Below, piece after piece: positions 1 through 8,732 of a stretch of 43,217 bases of DNA. Numbering within the stretch: the first letter of the stretch is position 1; the number at the start of each line of letters is the position of its first letter. A program made the translations under genes and the position numbers. This stretch comes from a virus. The stretch covers positions 1-43,217 of IMG/VR virus record IMGVR_UViG_3300028030_000002. One strand, 5' to 3'. The notes under the pieces are model-generated. The model saw only the letters and a program-made list of their open reading frames with translations, was not told where the DNA came from and did no database searches.

Positions 1-127
1 AGCTATCTATAAAGAGAGAGGATGCTCCAGATAATAAACCGCCAGTAAGAGGGATTGCGTAAAGCTCATCTTAACCCGACCGTGAAGACAGCTGAGGTAA
101 GGAGGTCCTGTATTAATTATTTTTTTT
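1..127. repeat. Terminal overlap, left copy
   Basis: Bases 1-127 are identical to bases 43091-43217; base 128 is the first past the shared part. Positions 2-34 are the last codons of the gene at 42627-43124 and the rest is the intergenic stretch after it. A perfect overlap of exactly 127 bases equals a common assembler k-mer length, so it most likely marks a circular assembly and not a biological terminal repeat. The real genome ends, if any, are not shown by this. Confidence 0.95.
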
Positions 128-170
128 GTACGAGAGCTATTAACTTGATAGCTCTTACCTAGGAGATAAA
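35..170 (+). other. Intergenic leader before the VRR-NUC gene
   Basis: This 136-base stretch has no gene. It is GC-richer at first (about 35-110), then has a run of eight T at 120-127, then a hairpin at 133-155 and the ribosome site AGGAG of the gene at 171. I found no clear hairpin directly before the T run, so I do not call a terminator there. A short helix is possible between CTTAACC (about 70-76) and GGTAAG (about 96-101), but this is weak. Its base composition differs from its surroundings, so it may be a structured leader RNA. Confidence 0.45.
133..155 (+). promoter_or_regulatory. Hairpin upstream of ribosome site
   Basis: AGAGCTAT (133-140) pairs perfectly with ATAGCTCT (148-155) around a 7-base loop. 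It ends about six bases before the AGGAG of the gene at 171 and is not followed by a T run, so it is more likely an RNA-processing or translation-control element than a terminator. Confidence 0.5.
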
Positions 171-449
171 ATGAAAGAGCAAGATTATCAAAACAAGATA
201 ATAAAAAGATTAGAAGCTAAAGGTGCATACGTAGTTAAAGTAGTCTCTGCATCTAAGAAAGGAGTACCTGATTTACTTATATGTTATAAAGGTAGATTTT
301 TAGCTGTAGAAGTTAAAACTCCTTTTACTAGACAAAATACATCAAAGTTACAAGAGTATAACTTAAACCTTGTAAAAAGGGCAGGTGGGTATTCTGTGAT
401 AGCTACAGAATTTGATGATTTAACGCAGATACTAGATAGGATAACATAA
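171..449 (+). CDS. VRR-NUC domain nuclease
   Basis: This 92-residue protein matches the VRR-NUC branch of the PD-(D/E)XK nucleases, a family with stand-alone phage members that act on branched DNA such as Holliday junctions. The core is visible: GVPD at residues 31-34 supplies the catalytic aspartate, followed by a beta strand and EVK at 47-49. The N-terminal part is a short amphipathic helix, as usual for the minimal version. An AGGAG lies before the ATG and the stop overlaps the next start (TAATG). In the circular genome it closes the replication gene run, so a role in resolving recombination or replication intermediates is likely. The exact substrate is inferred. Confidence 0.85.
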   Translation: MKEQDYQNKIIKRLEAKGAYVVKVVSASKKGVPDLLICYKGRFLAVEVKTPFTRQNTSKLQEYNLNLVKRAGGYSVIATEFDDLTQILDRIT

Positions 450-643
450 TGAAGAAAAGTAATAAATATCTGTATGGAGAAGCTACACCTATGCCAGTAA
501 ACCAGGAGGTTATTGATGATAGAGTAGCTAAACTACAGTACGAACTCACTCAAGAGTTAAACCGTAGCTATAAAGTGCGGGACTTTAGCAGAGTAAAAGA
601 TTTACAATCTGCTATTAATTTCTGGCTTAAGATTAACTCTTAA
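449..643 (+). CDS. Small hypothetical protein, last gene of the plus-strand run
   Basis: A 64-residue charged protein of unknown function, probably mostly helical in its second half. Its start overlaps the stop of the VRR-NUC gene (TAATG), so the two are probably translated together. Its 3' end overlaps the end of the oppositely oriented lipoprotein gene by 11 bases, and a perfect hairpin spans both stop codons. I recognise no family. Confidence 0.7.
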   Translation: MKKSNKYLYGEATPMPVNQEVIDDRVAKLQYELTQELNRSYKVRDFSRVKDLQSAINFWLKINS

Positions 644-645
644 GC
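625..645. terminator. Bidirectional hairpin at convergent gene ends
   Basis: GCTTAAGA (625-632) and TCTTAAGC (638-645) form a perfect 8-bp stem with a 5-base loop. The stem and loop contain the stop codons of both converging genes (plus-strand TAA at 641-643, minus-strand TAA at 635-633). The T run that follows is short, so it may halt polymerase only partly or protect the 3' ends of both transcripts. The same design occurs at 23409-23433. Confidence 0.6.
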
Positions 646-875
646 TCAGTAACTCTAAAAGTATTTTTACCATCCGCAGTTATAATTCCACCGTGGACTT
701 TTTGATATTCTTTAGCTTCTTGTAGACTCATTGTAACACCACCTAGTTTAGTTTTTCTTAATTTTTTACTATTTAAAGTACCATTATTTAAAATAAAGGT
801 ACACCCAGTTAAAACGATACCCGACATAGCCACAGCTACACTTGATAAAAGTACAGCTAATATAATATTTCTCAT
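633..875 (-). CDS. Small lipoprotein
   Basis: This 80-residue protein starts with a lipoprotein signal: charged MRN, a hydrophobic stretch to about residue 22, then the lipobox LTGC with cysteine near 25. It should be exported, lipid-modified and held on a membrane facing the periplasm. It is the last gene of the virion operon, with AAGGAG before its ATG overlapping the end of the upstream gene. Outer-membrane spanin or superinfection-exclusion lipoprotein are the two main options. The mature part (about 55 residues, basic then mixed) is compatible with either. No separate spanin pair is obvious in the lysis cassette. Confidence 0.7.
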   Translation of the reverse strand: MRNIILAVLLSSVAVAMSGIVLTGCTFILNNGTLNSKKLRKTKLGGVTMSLQEAKEYQKVHGGIITADGKNTFRVTELKS

Positions 876-884
876 ATTACTCCT

Positions 885-3800
885 TTATTGATTTAGACCA
901 CCAGTTAAAAAGCTATTCATTTGCCCTTTAGCTGATGTGTTATTTTCTGAGCTTCCGCTCAGTAGTTTTTCTAGGTCTTTATCCTGAGAAAGAATAGCTA
1001 ATATTCCTGCCATACCTAGCATAGTTTGATTAGGCGACATTAATTTGTTTAAAAGTCTAATACTTTTTTTACCTAATCTATAATTACTATTAGAGCCTAG
1101 CTCTCTACCTGCTCTAGCTATTTCTTTGTTAGTCATATTGCCAGTTATTTCAACTCCAGTTCTACTTTTAATAACTCTAGCGAATTGTCTAACGAGTTTT
1201 CTGGCTGTTTCTCTAGTTAGAGGTTTACCAGTTAAATTTACGCTTCCTCTTCCTGCCGTAGCTCCTACTTGACTTCTTCCCACTAAAATATGTTTAGCAT
1301 CACCACTTCTTTGAGTCATATATTTAAGCATATTATATGTCATACGTACTGGATTAGCTGTAAGTAGGATATTATCTGGCTGATAAGTAGCACCTAAACT
1401 TTTAGCGTAGTCCCATAAAGCAGGATAAACTGTACCTCCTACACCGCTACCATTATTAAGTCCAGTAGTAGTAGCTGTTAATCTTTTACCGTCTCGACTT
1501 AAATGAACTACAAAAGATGAACCATCTATAGAATTACGTAAATATATATGTTTTTCATTATTCCCTCTTACATTATTTATTTTCCAGCCATCACCTAAAG
1601 ATGCAACAAATTTATTTGTCTTAGAAGCTATTTCTTTAGGTAAATTTTCTACTGTTTTAGGTAAAGTAGAACCTAGATTTCTAGCTCTCTGTACAACTAT
1701 ATCTCTTTCTGCCTCAGCTACTTCTCTATTAATTGAAGTTTCTAGCAGGTCACTTTCAGCCTTTTCTCGAGCTTCTTGTGTTGTAGAGTTAGCTTCTCTA
1801 TGTAGAGCTAGTCTAGCTCGTTCAGCTCTTTTTCTAGCTCTTTCTTCTTGCTGGCTAAGTCTATCAATTTTAGCTTGAGCAAGTTTCTCAGCTCTTTTTA
1901 TATTATTAGCTACTACCCTATCATATAAATCATCAATTTTTCCACTTGTTTCACTCATTCGTGACAAGTCACCTTGATGTTTAGCTTGTGTATAAGCTTG
2001 TCTTAGCTCGTTATACTCTTGCTTTAACTCAGGACTAAAACCGTGGGCTCTTGCCTCTGCTGTGATAGCTTCATTAGCTCTAGTATAGTCATTTTGAACT
2101 TGTCTAGTTTGAGCTTTAATCTCTTTATCTTCAATTTTAAGTTTTGAAGCTATTTCTGATTTAGGTTTTGTGTTCACCATATCATTAATATCTCCGTAGT
2201 CCTCTTTTTCTCTAGCTATACGCTCAATTGGTTTGACTTCTTCTATGCTATTTACTACTTTATTTAAGATATTTTTAGGGTCTTGAATACCAGTTTCTTT
2301 GAGTTCACCTTTTAGCTTCTCCATATTCATAGCGAGTTTAGCTTTATCTTTAGCTACTAAAGCTCTAACACTTTTTCTACTAACTAATAGGTCAGATGCC
2401 CATTCAGCCATACCTTTAAACCCATCTTTTACTGCCGCTCCAATGCGCCTCTTTTCACCTAATGCACCTAATACATTACCACCTGCTACGTCCGTATCAT
2501 ACTGCTTTCCTAATATCTTACCTACAGAAGCTATTAGCTGTAAATTAAGAGTTTCCTCGTTTCCAAATAACTCTTTCATAGTTCTAATATCCATTTTATC
2601 AATGTCTTTAGCTAAACCTGAAAAGTCAATTAAAGAACCTGCTGTAGTTTTACCTTTTTGAGTATGTTTTTGTAGTAAACTACCTTTAACATAATCTTGT
2701 AAATCTGTCTTTACTTGTACTGGTAGGTGAGCATCTATAGCTTTAAAAGTTCTAGGATTAGAGAATAAAATATCCATTACTTTATCTGGATTATCTTCTT
2801 TAATTAGCTTAGGAATATCCGAAACAACTGCTCCCGTTCTACTTTTATTAAAACCAAAAATGTCACCTTTTTCTTTAGCTAATCCACGAGCAAATTTAAG
2901 TTTATCCATAAACGTATCACTACCTTGTAGTTTAGCTAATTTTCCCATCCTATCCTCTAAATAACTAGACAAATTAGTATATGCAGAAGCTAAAGTTTTA
3001 TCATCTGTAGAATAAGCTAAGTTATTTACCGATTTCACAAGAGCGTAAAGATCAGATGGAGCGTAGTTTTTACCATCATCTAAAGCCAAACTTTCAGCAT
3101 TTTTAATTGCCAGTCTCCCTGCCTTAGTATTAGCTAATTCTGAATACGTAGATGATTTTCTATAATCTTCTATTAACGCATCACTAGGTAATGTAGCGGT
3201 TTTAGGGTCTGCATCTGCTAACTCTTTATAAGCTTGTGATATTTTATTATCATAATCTGTCTCTATATTAAGTAGTGACTGCTTTACATTATTAGCTACA
3301 TTAGGAGTTAGTTCTTTAGCATTAGCCATACTACCCATAATGTTATGTGTAACCTTAACTAAGCTATGTAAATTCTTTTGCAGTTCTCCTGACATAACAC
3401 TTGCTGTAGTAAAGTTCTTTTTAGACTCTTCCAAAAACATATTAGCTGTAGTATCAAAATCATTCACATCTGAACTAAGTAAGTCAATATCATTCTTTTT
3501 TGCCCAGTCATAAAGTGAAACTGCGTATGCCTTTTGTTCAGTTGTTGCATCATTAAAAGCTTTTATATCTGCATTTTCTAAACCTTTTGTTACCTCACCT
3601 TTAAACATTTTAGTAGCTAAACCAAAACCTAATAAGTTAGCTCCAATATTAACTGCATATTGACCTGCATCTATCTTATCTGAGCCTAAATATCTAGCTG
3701 TGTCTAGTGAAGATGTAGCCATAAAGTCAGCTAAAGCCGCAGTTCTAAGTGCTGTAGTAGGTAAAGAAGCTACAGCTCCAATAGTTGCATATGTTCCAGC

Positions 3801-4517
3801 CTCAGCTGCTCCACCTGCAACATTCCAAGGTCTGTCTATCTTACCATCTGCATCTAAGATACTGTTTTGATTTTTCCAAGCCGTCTCTTTATCTTCCATA
3901 GTTTTAGCTAAATTTATAGCTTTTTCGTGTAGTTCAGTTTCATTAGTTAAAGACGTAACACCTGCCGTAGCTTCTGCACCTATCTTAATCATCTCTTGCC
4001 CTGCACGTTGCCAAGGTGAAGTATCTGCTGTAGGTATATTATAAGAGTCAGCTACCTTATCTAACACTCCGTGCTTAAGTCCTACTTCAAGTAAAGAGTC
4101 ACGAATAGCTCCATCAGGTATCTGAAACCCTTTCTCTCTAAGTTTCTGCTCAGTTTGTTTAGGTGTAAGCCCTTTATCTCTACCTGCCTTACCTGCTTTT
4201 AACAGTAAAGTTTTATCTATCTTATAATTCTGATTACGTGAAAAAGCATCTATTTTAGCATTCTTTTCTGCCTTTACTTTTTCTGCATCTGCTTCCCAGT
4301 CAGTATTAGGACTAGGAACAGTATTAGGTGAAGGAGCTACAAGGTCAGCTCCGTGTTTATCTTCTACCTTATCTGCATAATCCATTAGCTGTTTATCTTT
4401 TGCTGTAAACTGAGCTACAGATGATGGTGTAGTATTATCAGTTTCTTCTGGCTGTGCTATGTCAGCAGGCTGTCCACCTATAGGAAGCCCACCAGTTATA
4501 AAATTTACTTTATCCAT
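885..4517 (-). CDS. Large internal virion (DNA ejection) protein
   Basis: A 1210-residue protein, the largest in the genome, rich in alanine and charged helices. A weakly hydrophobic segment lies near residues 230-300, long coiled-coil stretches around 700-900 (many E/K/R/A residues), and a C-terminal tail rich in G/S/N. Size, composition and position after the portal and another internal protein fit the large ejection proteins of podoviruses, which enter the cell envelope with the DNA. I see no lytic transglycosylase active site. A globular block near residues 950-1080, with the run GSGVGGTVYPALWDYAK, resembles a domain seen in phage large polyvalent proteins; this is tentative. The start overlaps the preceding stop (TAATG), with GGAG upstream. 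Confidence 0.7.
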   Translation of the reverse strand: MDKVNFITGGLPIGGQPADIAQPEETDNTTPSSVAQFTAKDKQLMDYADKVEDKHGADLVAPSPNTVPSPNTDWEADAEKVKAEKNAKIDAFSRNQNYKIDKTLLLKAGKAGRDKGLTPKQTEQKLREKGFQIPDGAIRDSLLEVGLKHGVLDKVADSYNIPTADTSPWQRAGQEMIKIGAEATAGVTSLTNETELHEKAINLAKTMEDKETAWKNQNSILDADGKIDRPWNVAGGAAEAGTYATIGAVASLPTTALRTAALADFMATSSLDTARYLGSDKIDAGQYAVNIGANLLGFGLATKMFKGEVTKGLENADIKAFNDATTEQKAYAVSLYDWAKKNDIDLLSSDVNDFDTTANMFLEESKKNFTTASVMSGELQKNLHSLVKVTHNIMGSMANAKELTPNVANNVKQSLLNIETDYDNKISQAYKELADADPKTATLPSDALIEDYRKSSTYSELANTKAGRLAIKNAESLALDDGKNYAPSDLYALVKSVNNLAYSTDDKTLASAYTNLSSYLEDRMGKLAKLQGSDTFMDKLKFARGLAKEKGDIFGFNKSRTGAVVSDIPKLIKEDNPDKVMDILFSNPRTFKAIDAHLPVQVKTDLQDYVKGSLLQKHTQKGKTTAGSLIDFSGLAKDIDKMDIRTMKELFGNEETLNLQLIASVGKILGKQYDTDVAGGNVLGALGEKRRIGAAVKDGFKGMAEWASDLLVSRKSVRALVAKDKAKLAMNMEKLKGELKETGIQDPKNILNKVVNSIEEVKPIERIAREKEDYGDINDMVNTKPKSEIASKLKIEDKEIKAQTRQVQNDYTRANEAITAEARAHGFSPELKQEYNELRQAYTQAKHQGDLSRMSETSGKIDDLYDRVVANNIKRAEKLAQAKIDRLSQQEERARKRAERARLALHREANSTTQEAREKAESDLLETSINREVAEAERDIVVQRARNLGSTLPKTVENLPKEIASKTNKFVASLGDGWKINNVRGNNEKHIYLRNSIDGSSFVVHLSRDGKRLTATTTGLNNGSGVGGTVYPALWDYAKSLGATYQPDNILLTANPVRMTYNMLKYMTQRSGDAKHILVGRSQVGATAGRGSVNLTGKPLTRETARKLVRQFARVIKSRTGVEITGNMTNKEIARAGRELGSNSNYRLGKKSIRLLNKLMSPNQTMLGMAGILAILSQDKDLEKLLSGSSENNTSAKGQMNSFLTGGLNQ

Positions 4518-6784
4518 TATAAACTCTCCAATATAGCTTGCTCCGCACTTTTCTCTTCATTTTGCGGTTTTACTTGTTCTCCATTAGATGGAGTAGTATG
4601 CTGAGTACGTGCATTAGCTATCTGCAATCTATCTTTAGCTGTTTTATACATTTTATTATCTTTAAGCCATCTAATGTCTTGTTGAAAATTTTTATCTATT
4701 TCAGATTGAAATGATTTCATAGTAGCTACACGTACACTTTCTTGGTCAGAAGCTAAACCAGTAACTTCCCTCATTTTATTATCGAACTCTTGGTCAGTAT
4801 ATTGTGAACCAGATAGAGCTTTGATATATGAAGACACTAACATAGATGTTCTAGCATCTAGCCCAGTTTGAGTAGCTATCTGCTTAGGCGTATATGTAGA
4901 TAATTCAGCTCCCGTTTTCTTAGACGCCCAGTTTACAAATTGGTCAATAGGACCTGACTTAAATGTGCCATTCTTAGCGGCGGCTAGAAAGTCTTGAGAT
5001 AACTCTTTTAATTGAGCTACAGTTTTAGCTGTATCTAAAGTAGCATCCACTCTAGCCTTAGAGTGGGAGTCATTCATAACTGTACTACGTGCCAGAGCTT
5101 CTTGTTTAGCTTCATAATCTGTAGTAGGTATACTAGGGTCAAATTTATACTCTTTAGGCGGTGTAGCTAAAGACTGTGCCATATCTCCTTGTTGGTCTTT
5201 ACGAGTGACATTCCCACCAGTAGATGTAACTTTAAGTAAAGTACGTTGAGCCATTTTAATTTTCTCAGGGTCGCCACTTTTCTTAGCTTCTTCTAAATCT
5301 TGTTGAGCTTGCCAAGTTTCAGCAGGTAAACCTTTAACTACTGAGTTTACAGCCATTCGAGAAGCTTCTGCATCTGTATATCTAGGAGAGCCGTCTGGTC
5401 TACGTTGCTGTAAAAAGAAGTTCTTTCTCTTTTGTAGTGTACTTTCTGAACCTGCCGTACCAGCTTTCCAATCCTCTCTTGCATCCTTTAGAGTACGTGA
5501 GCTATTAGCTGGGTCAGCTTTCCACTGAGTTAGAAAATCTTTCCAGTCAGATTTTTTAGGATTTTTAATTGCATCAATTCTAGCTTGAGCTAACTCTCTA
5601 TTAAGTTCTGCATTTTTAGAGAAGCTAGAAGTTTTACCGAGTAAATCATAAGCCATCTGAACTGAATTAGGTAAAGTATAACCGTGAGAAATTACATTAC
5701 CATCTGGCTGAACTGTTACAGAGCTACCATCTGAACTAATAGTAGTTAAATTGCCGTTAGCTTCTTTAATTACTCCAGTTCCATCTTTTTGTATAGTTGC
5801 CTTACTACCATTAGATAGCTTAATATCACTTTTACCGTTCTTATCCTCAGAAACTTTAGCATTTATCTTTGTTCCATCCTCAGTGGTAATCTCTGTACTA
5901 CCTACTTTAGTTCCATCTTCCTTAGTTTCAAGTTGAACAGGTTTAGTGGCAGGAGCTTGTGTAGTTCCATCTGTAGTAGCTTGTGTAGTTCCATCTGTAG
6001 GAGCTTGTGTAGTTCCATCTGTAGGAGCTTGTGTAGTTCCATCTGTAGGAGCTTGTGTAGTTCCATCTGTAGGAGCTTGTGTAGTTCCATCTGTAGGAGC
6101 TTGTGTAGTTCCATCCTCACCTTTAGCAAACTTAATAATAGCGTGCTTATTCTTTTCTATATCATCTATAATAGGAGTAGGCGCTGTTTTAGTTGTACCC
6201 ATAGCTTCACCAATAGAAAATAAATCTAAAGGTTTACTATTTTTATACATTACTGTCATTCCACTAGCCATACTTTTATCAGCTAGTTTATAAGCTGTAT
6301 CTGTGTCAATACCAGTACCTATATAAGATTTAGCTATTGTGTCTCTATCTAAATCAGGTACGGCTACTCTTAAATCGCCTTTATTTGCAGCTAAAGATTT
6401 TAAAGCTAATGGATTAGCCTCTATCTCTCTGATACTATCCTTTGTACTCTGTACATCTGGATTAGCTAAAGCATAGTTCACAGCTCTTTTAACTGTGTCA
6501 CCTGCCATTTGAGATTTTAGCTGGTGTAACTCTTGAGATTGCTGCTTTACTACATCTTGTAAATTGTTTTGACCTTGACTTTGTTCTATAGCTTGCTGTT
6601 TTTGTTGTTCAGCTAAAATAATATTTTGTTGTTTCTCTTTAAACTGAGCCTGTCTTTCAGCTCTGCTGTCTTGTCTAGTTTGTAGATAAATACCAGCAAA
6701 ATTACTAGCTCCTGCGCCAGCTCCCATTCCTGCATCGTAAGTCATAGGTGCTTGACCTATTAATTTTCTATGTAAATTAAACAT
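4517..6784 (-). CDS. Internal virion protein with 8-residue tandem repeats
   Basis: The open frame extends upstream to 6871, but I place the start at 6784. That ATG has GGAG six bases upstream and overlaps the portal stop, giving a protein of about 755 residues. The N-terminal third is glutamine-rich and helical. Then come seven copies of an octapeptide (DGTTQAPT), a block of short DG-containing repeats that looks like a beta-stranded rod, and a helical C-terminal half. Position between portal and the 1210-residue protein suggests an ejection or core protein. Function is inferred from position and composition only. The repeat region could change length by slippage. Confidence 0.65.
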   Translation of the reverse strand: MFNLHRKLIGQAPMTYDAGMGAGAGASNFAGIYLQTRQDSRAERQAQFKEKQQNIILAEQQKQQAIEQSQGQNNLQDVVKQQSQELHQLKSQMAGDTVKRAVNYALANPDVQSTKDSIREIEANPLALKSLAANKGDLRVAVPDLDRDTIAKSYIGTGIDTDTAYKLADKSMASGMTVMYKNSKPLDLFSIGEAMGTTKTAPTPIIDDIEKNKHAIIKFAKGEDGTTQAPTDGTTQAPTDGTTQAPTDGTTQAPTDGTTQAPTDGTTQATTDGTTQAPATKPVQLETKEDGTKVGSTEITTEDGTKINAKVSEDKNGKSDIKLSNGSKATIQKDGTGVIKEANGNLTTISSDGSSVTVQPDGNVISHGYTLPNSVQMAYDLLGKTSSFSKNAELNRELAQARIDAIKNPKKSDWKDFLTQWKADPANSSRTLKDAREDWKAGTAGSESTLQKRKNFFLQQRRPDGSPRYTDAEASRMAVNSVVKGLPAETWQAQQDLEEAKKSGDPEKIKMAQRTLLKVTSTGGNVTRKDQQGDMAQSLATPPKEYKFDPSIPTTDYEAKQEALARSTVMNDSHSKARVDATLDTAKTVAQLKELSQDFLAAAKNGTFKSGPIDQFVNWASKKTGAELSTYTPKQIATQTGLDARTSMLVSSYIKALSGSQYTDQEFDNKMREVTGLASDQESVRVATMKSFQSEIDKNFQQDIRWLKDNKMYKTAKDRLQIANARTQHTTPSNGEQVKPQNEEKSAEQAILESL
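5952..6115. repeat. 24-bp tandem repeat inside an ejection protein gene
   Basis: A 24-bp unit (plus-strand consensus begins GGAGCTTGTGTAGTTCC) is repeated six times with a seventh partial copy. It encodes an octapeptide on the minus strand. The copies are almost identical; the one at 5976 differs by a base (GTAGC for GGAGC), giving ATTD instead of APTD. A multiple of three keeps the frame open whatever the copy number. Confidence 0.95.
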
Positions 6785-8726
6785 TAGTTTCTCCATTATT
6801 AAATCTTGTAGGCACTTGAAGCTGTTGAGACTTTTTACCTTGTACAGCATTACTTCCGCCGTTGCTACCACCTAAAGCCGCACCCATAATAGCACTAGCG
6901 TCTCCGCCACTCATAGCTAAAGTAGGGTCTATTTGACCTTTAGATACCATAGCCGCTGTAGTGTTTAAAATCTTAGCTATAGCAGGAGAATTTTTAGTTC
7001 CACTTTCTTGTATCATCATAGCCGCTGTTTGCATATAACCTGCTGGGTTCATCTGTAACAGAGCTTGTCCAATAGGACCATTAACCACAGTCTCTAAAAG
7101 TAGCTGGTTTCTCTCTTCTGCGTTATTCGTATTAGTAGCTATAACTTTAAGTTGAACTTCTGCATACTTAACGTCTGTATCAGGGTCATTAAGAGGAGTT
7201 AAAATAATAGCTCCATCTTTATCTTTTAGATATTTTCCAGTTGCTGGGTCTTCTTCTGGCTCAAATATTGGAGTCATTTTAGGTTGTCCAGTTTTAGGGT
7301 CTATCTCTCCATTAGGCATAAGTAAAGGCTTATTAACCATTGCATATCTTAGCCCATTAACTGGGTCAGATACAGCAATTAGTCTCTCTGCTGTCCAATA
7401 CTGTTGAATGAGATTAACAATGTCCCATCCTACCATTTTATGTTGATATTTAACTCTATCAGTCAATACAGATAATTGACTAGCAGAGGATTGTTTCTGC
7501 ATTCCCACTTTACGTCCACTATCTGAAGCAAAAGCTTGACCTAAGAAGCTATCATTGATACCTAGAACAGATTTAATTCTTGTTAAAGCTTCATTTATAA
7601 TAGAGTATTGAGCAGCTATATCCTTGCTCATATCTTCAACTCTAATACCATCTAAATCAGTTACAGTAACTACTGCATTAACTGTATTAAACGTCTTTTT
7701 AAAGTCATCCAAGTTTTCTACAGCACTTTTTTCTACAAATGCTTTAGATGTATTAATTAACTGTTGTATTTGGATAATAGCTTGATTAATAGCTAACTGT
7801 GTTTCAGCTATTTCTCTAAATGCTCCATAGTACCCAGCTTTAACTGGCTCAAATAATTTAATAGGTCTATATGGAAAAGGTACTTTTTTGAAGCTAACTA
7901 CTTTCTTCTCTAATAATGTTTCACCTGACCATAGACATTCATATATCTTATTCTTGTATTTAACTACAGAATGTACAACTTGGTAGTTATTCCATTGTCT
8001 ATATTTACCTACTGCTTCTGAGCTATACTCTTCCCACCAGTCGGCTGTTGTATCTCCATCTAAAGCATTGTAATAAGCTGTTATCTCTTCTAGTTTAGCT
8101 TTACCCCATAGACGTATAACTTCTTCTTCTGGTAGCCATTTGTATCTATGTATGTATCTAGCATCCTCGTAATCATCACGTTTACTCATAGGGTCAATAC
8201 GAACTTGCCAGCTAGGTACTCTTTCAATAGAAATATCATATATAGGTCTTCCATAGTTGTCAGTTTTACCAGTATCTACAACTGTTTCATAAGTAACACA
8301 TAAACCAGTTAGTAAGCTATCTATCTGCAACTTTCTACGTAGTGTTTCGTAGTCATTAGTATCTTGGATATATTGTACCGCATCATTAACTATCATAGCT
8401 GACGTAGAAGAGTTCATATGTCTAGGCTCTATAGATATTTGATTAGCTACTGTATCAAAGTAACCTACCATAGCGTGAGTTAGCATTTTAACTACGTTAA
8501 ATGTTTCTGCTGGCTGACCTCTTGAAGTTAATACACGTAATTGGTTATTTGTCCATTGGTCATTATGGTAATAATCCAACATACATCTTCCCTCATTAAT
8601 AGAGTCTTCTAGTTCATTGTAAGAGATTTCGTATGTATCTTTACATAAATGCAGTAAAGTAGTATCTAGTTTACTCATATTTGTAATTTTCGTAGGGAGT
8701 TGTCCCGTAGCTGTTATTGTAGCCAT
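6777..8726 (-). CDS. Portal protein, P22 type
   Basis: A 649-residue portal, the dodecameric DNA gate at the capsid vertex. The order of elements is typical of the P22-like podovirus portals: an N-terminal helical region with a DYYHNDQW segment, a central wing, the long helix region with SVLGINDSFLG and a GRKVGMQKQSSASQLS segment, and a C-terminal alanine/glutamine/glycine-rich barrel. Length fits the family. The gene lies late in the virion operon, after the tail genes and between internal proteins, and far from the terminase, which is on the other strand. That order is unusual. The alternative of a different minor head protein is unlikely. Confidence 0.88.
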   Translation of the reverse strand: MATITATGQLPTKITNMSKLDTTLLHLCKDTYEISYNELEDSINEGRCMLDYYHNDQWTNNQLRVLTSRGQPAETFNVVKMLTHAMVGYFDTVANQISIEPRHMNSSTSAMIVNDAVQYIQDTNDYETLRRKLQIDSLLTGLCVTYETVVDTGKTDNYGRPIYDISIERVPSWQVRIDPMSKRDDYEDARYIHRYKWLPEEEVIRLWGKAKLEEITAYYNALDGDTTADWWEEYSSEAVGKYRQWNNYQVVHSVVKYKNKIYECLWSGETLLEKKVVSFKKVPFPYRPIKLFEPVKAGYYGAFREIAETQLAINQAIIQIQQLINTSKAFVEKSAVENLDDFKKTFNTVNAVVTVTDLDGIRVEDMSKDIAAQYSIINEALTRIKSVLGINDSFLGQAFASDSGRKVGMQKQSSASQLSVLTDRVKYQHKMVGWDIVNLIQQYWTAERLIAVSDPVNGLRYAMVNKPLLMPNGEIDPKTGQPKMTPIFEPEEDPATGKYLKDKDGAIILTPLNDPDTDVKYAEVQLKVIATNTNNAEERNQLLLETVVNGPIGQALLQMNPAGYMQTAAMMIQESGTKNSPAIAKILNTTAAMVSKGQIDPTLAMSGGDASAIMGAALGGSNGGSNAVQGKKSQQLQVPTRFNNGETNV

Positions 8727-8732
8727 AATAAA

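Noticed and set aside
35-110. Self-cleaving ribozyme (hammerhead, twister, pistol)
   Set aside because: The conserved cores, for example CTGATGA with GAAA for hammerhead, are missing.
2299-2661. Plus-strand frames inside the minus-strand virion genes, such as 2299-2661 and 12574-12870
   Set aside because: They are antisense shadows of well-supported genes and have no ribosome sites.
5902-6293. Open frames on the plus strand and in another minus frame across the 24-bp repeat
   Set aside because: They arise because a 24-base repeat keeps all frames open; the translations are low-complexity and lack ribosome sites.
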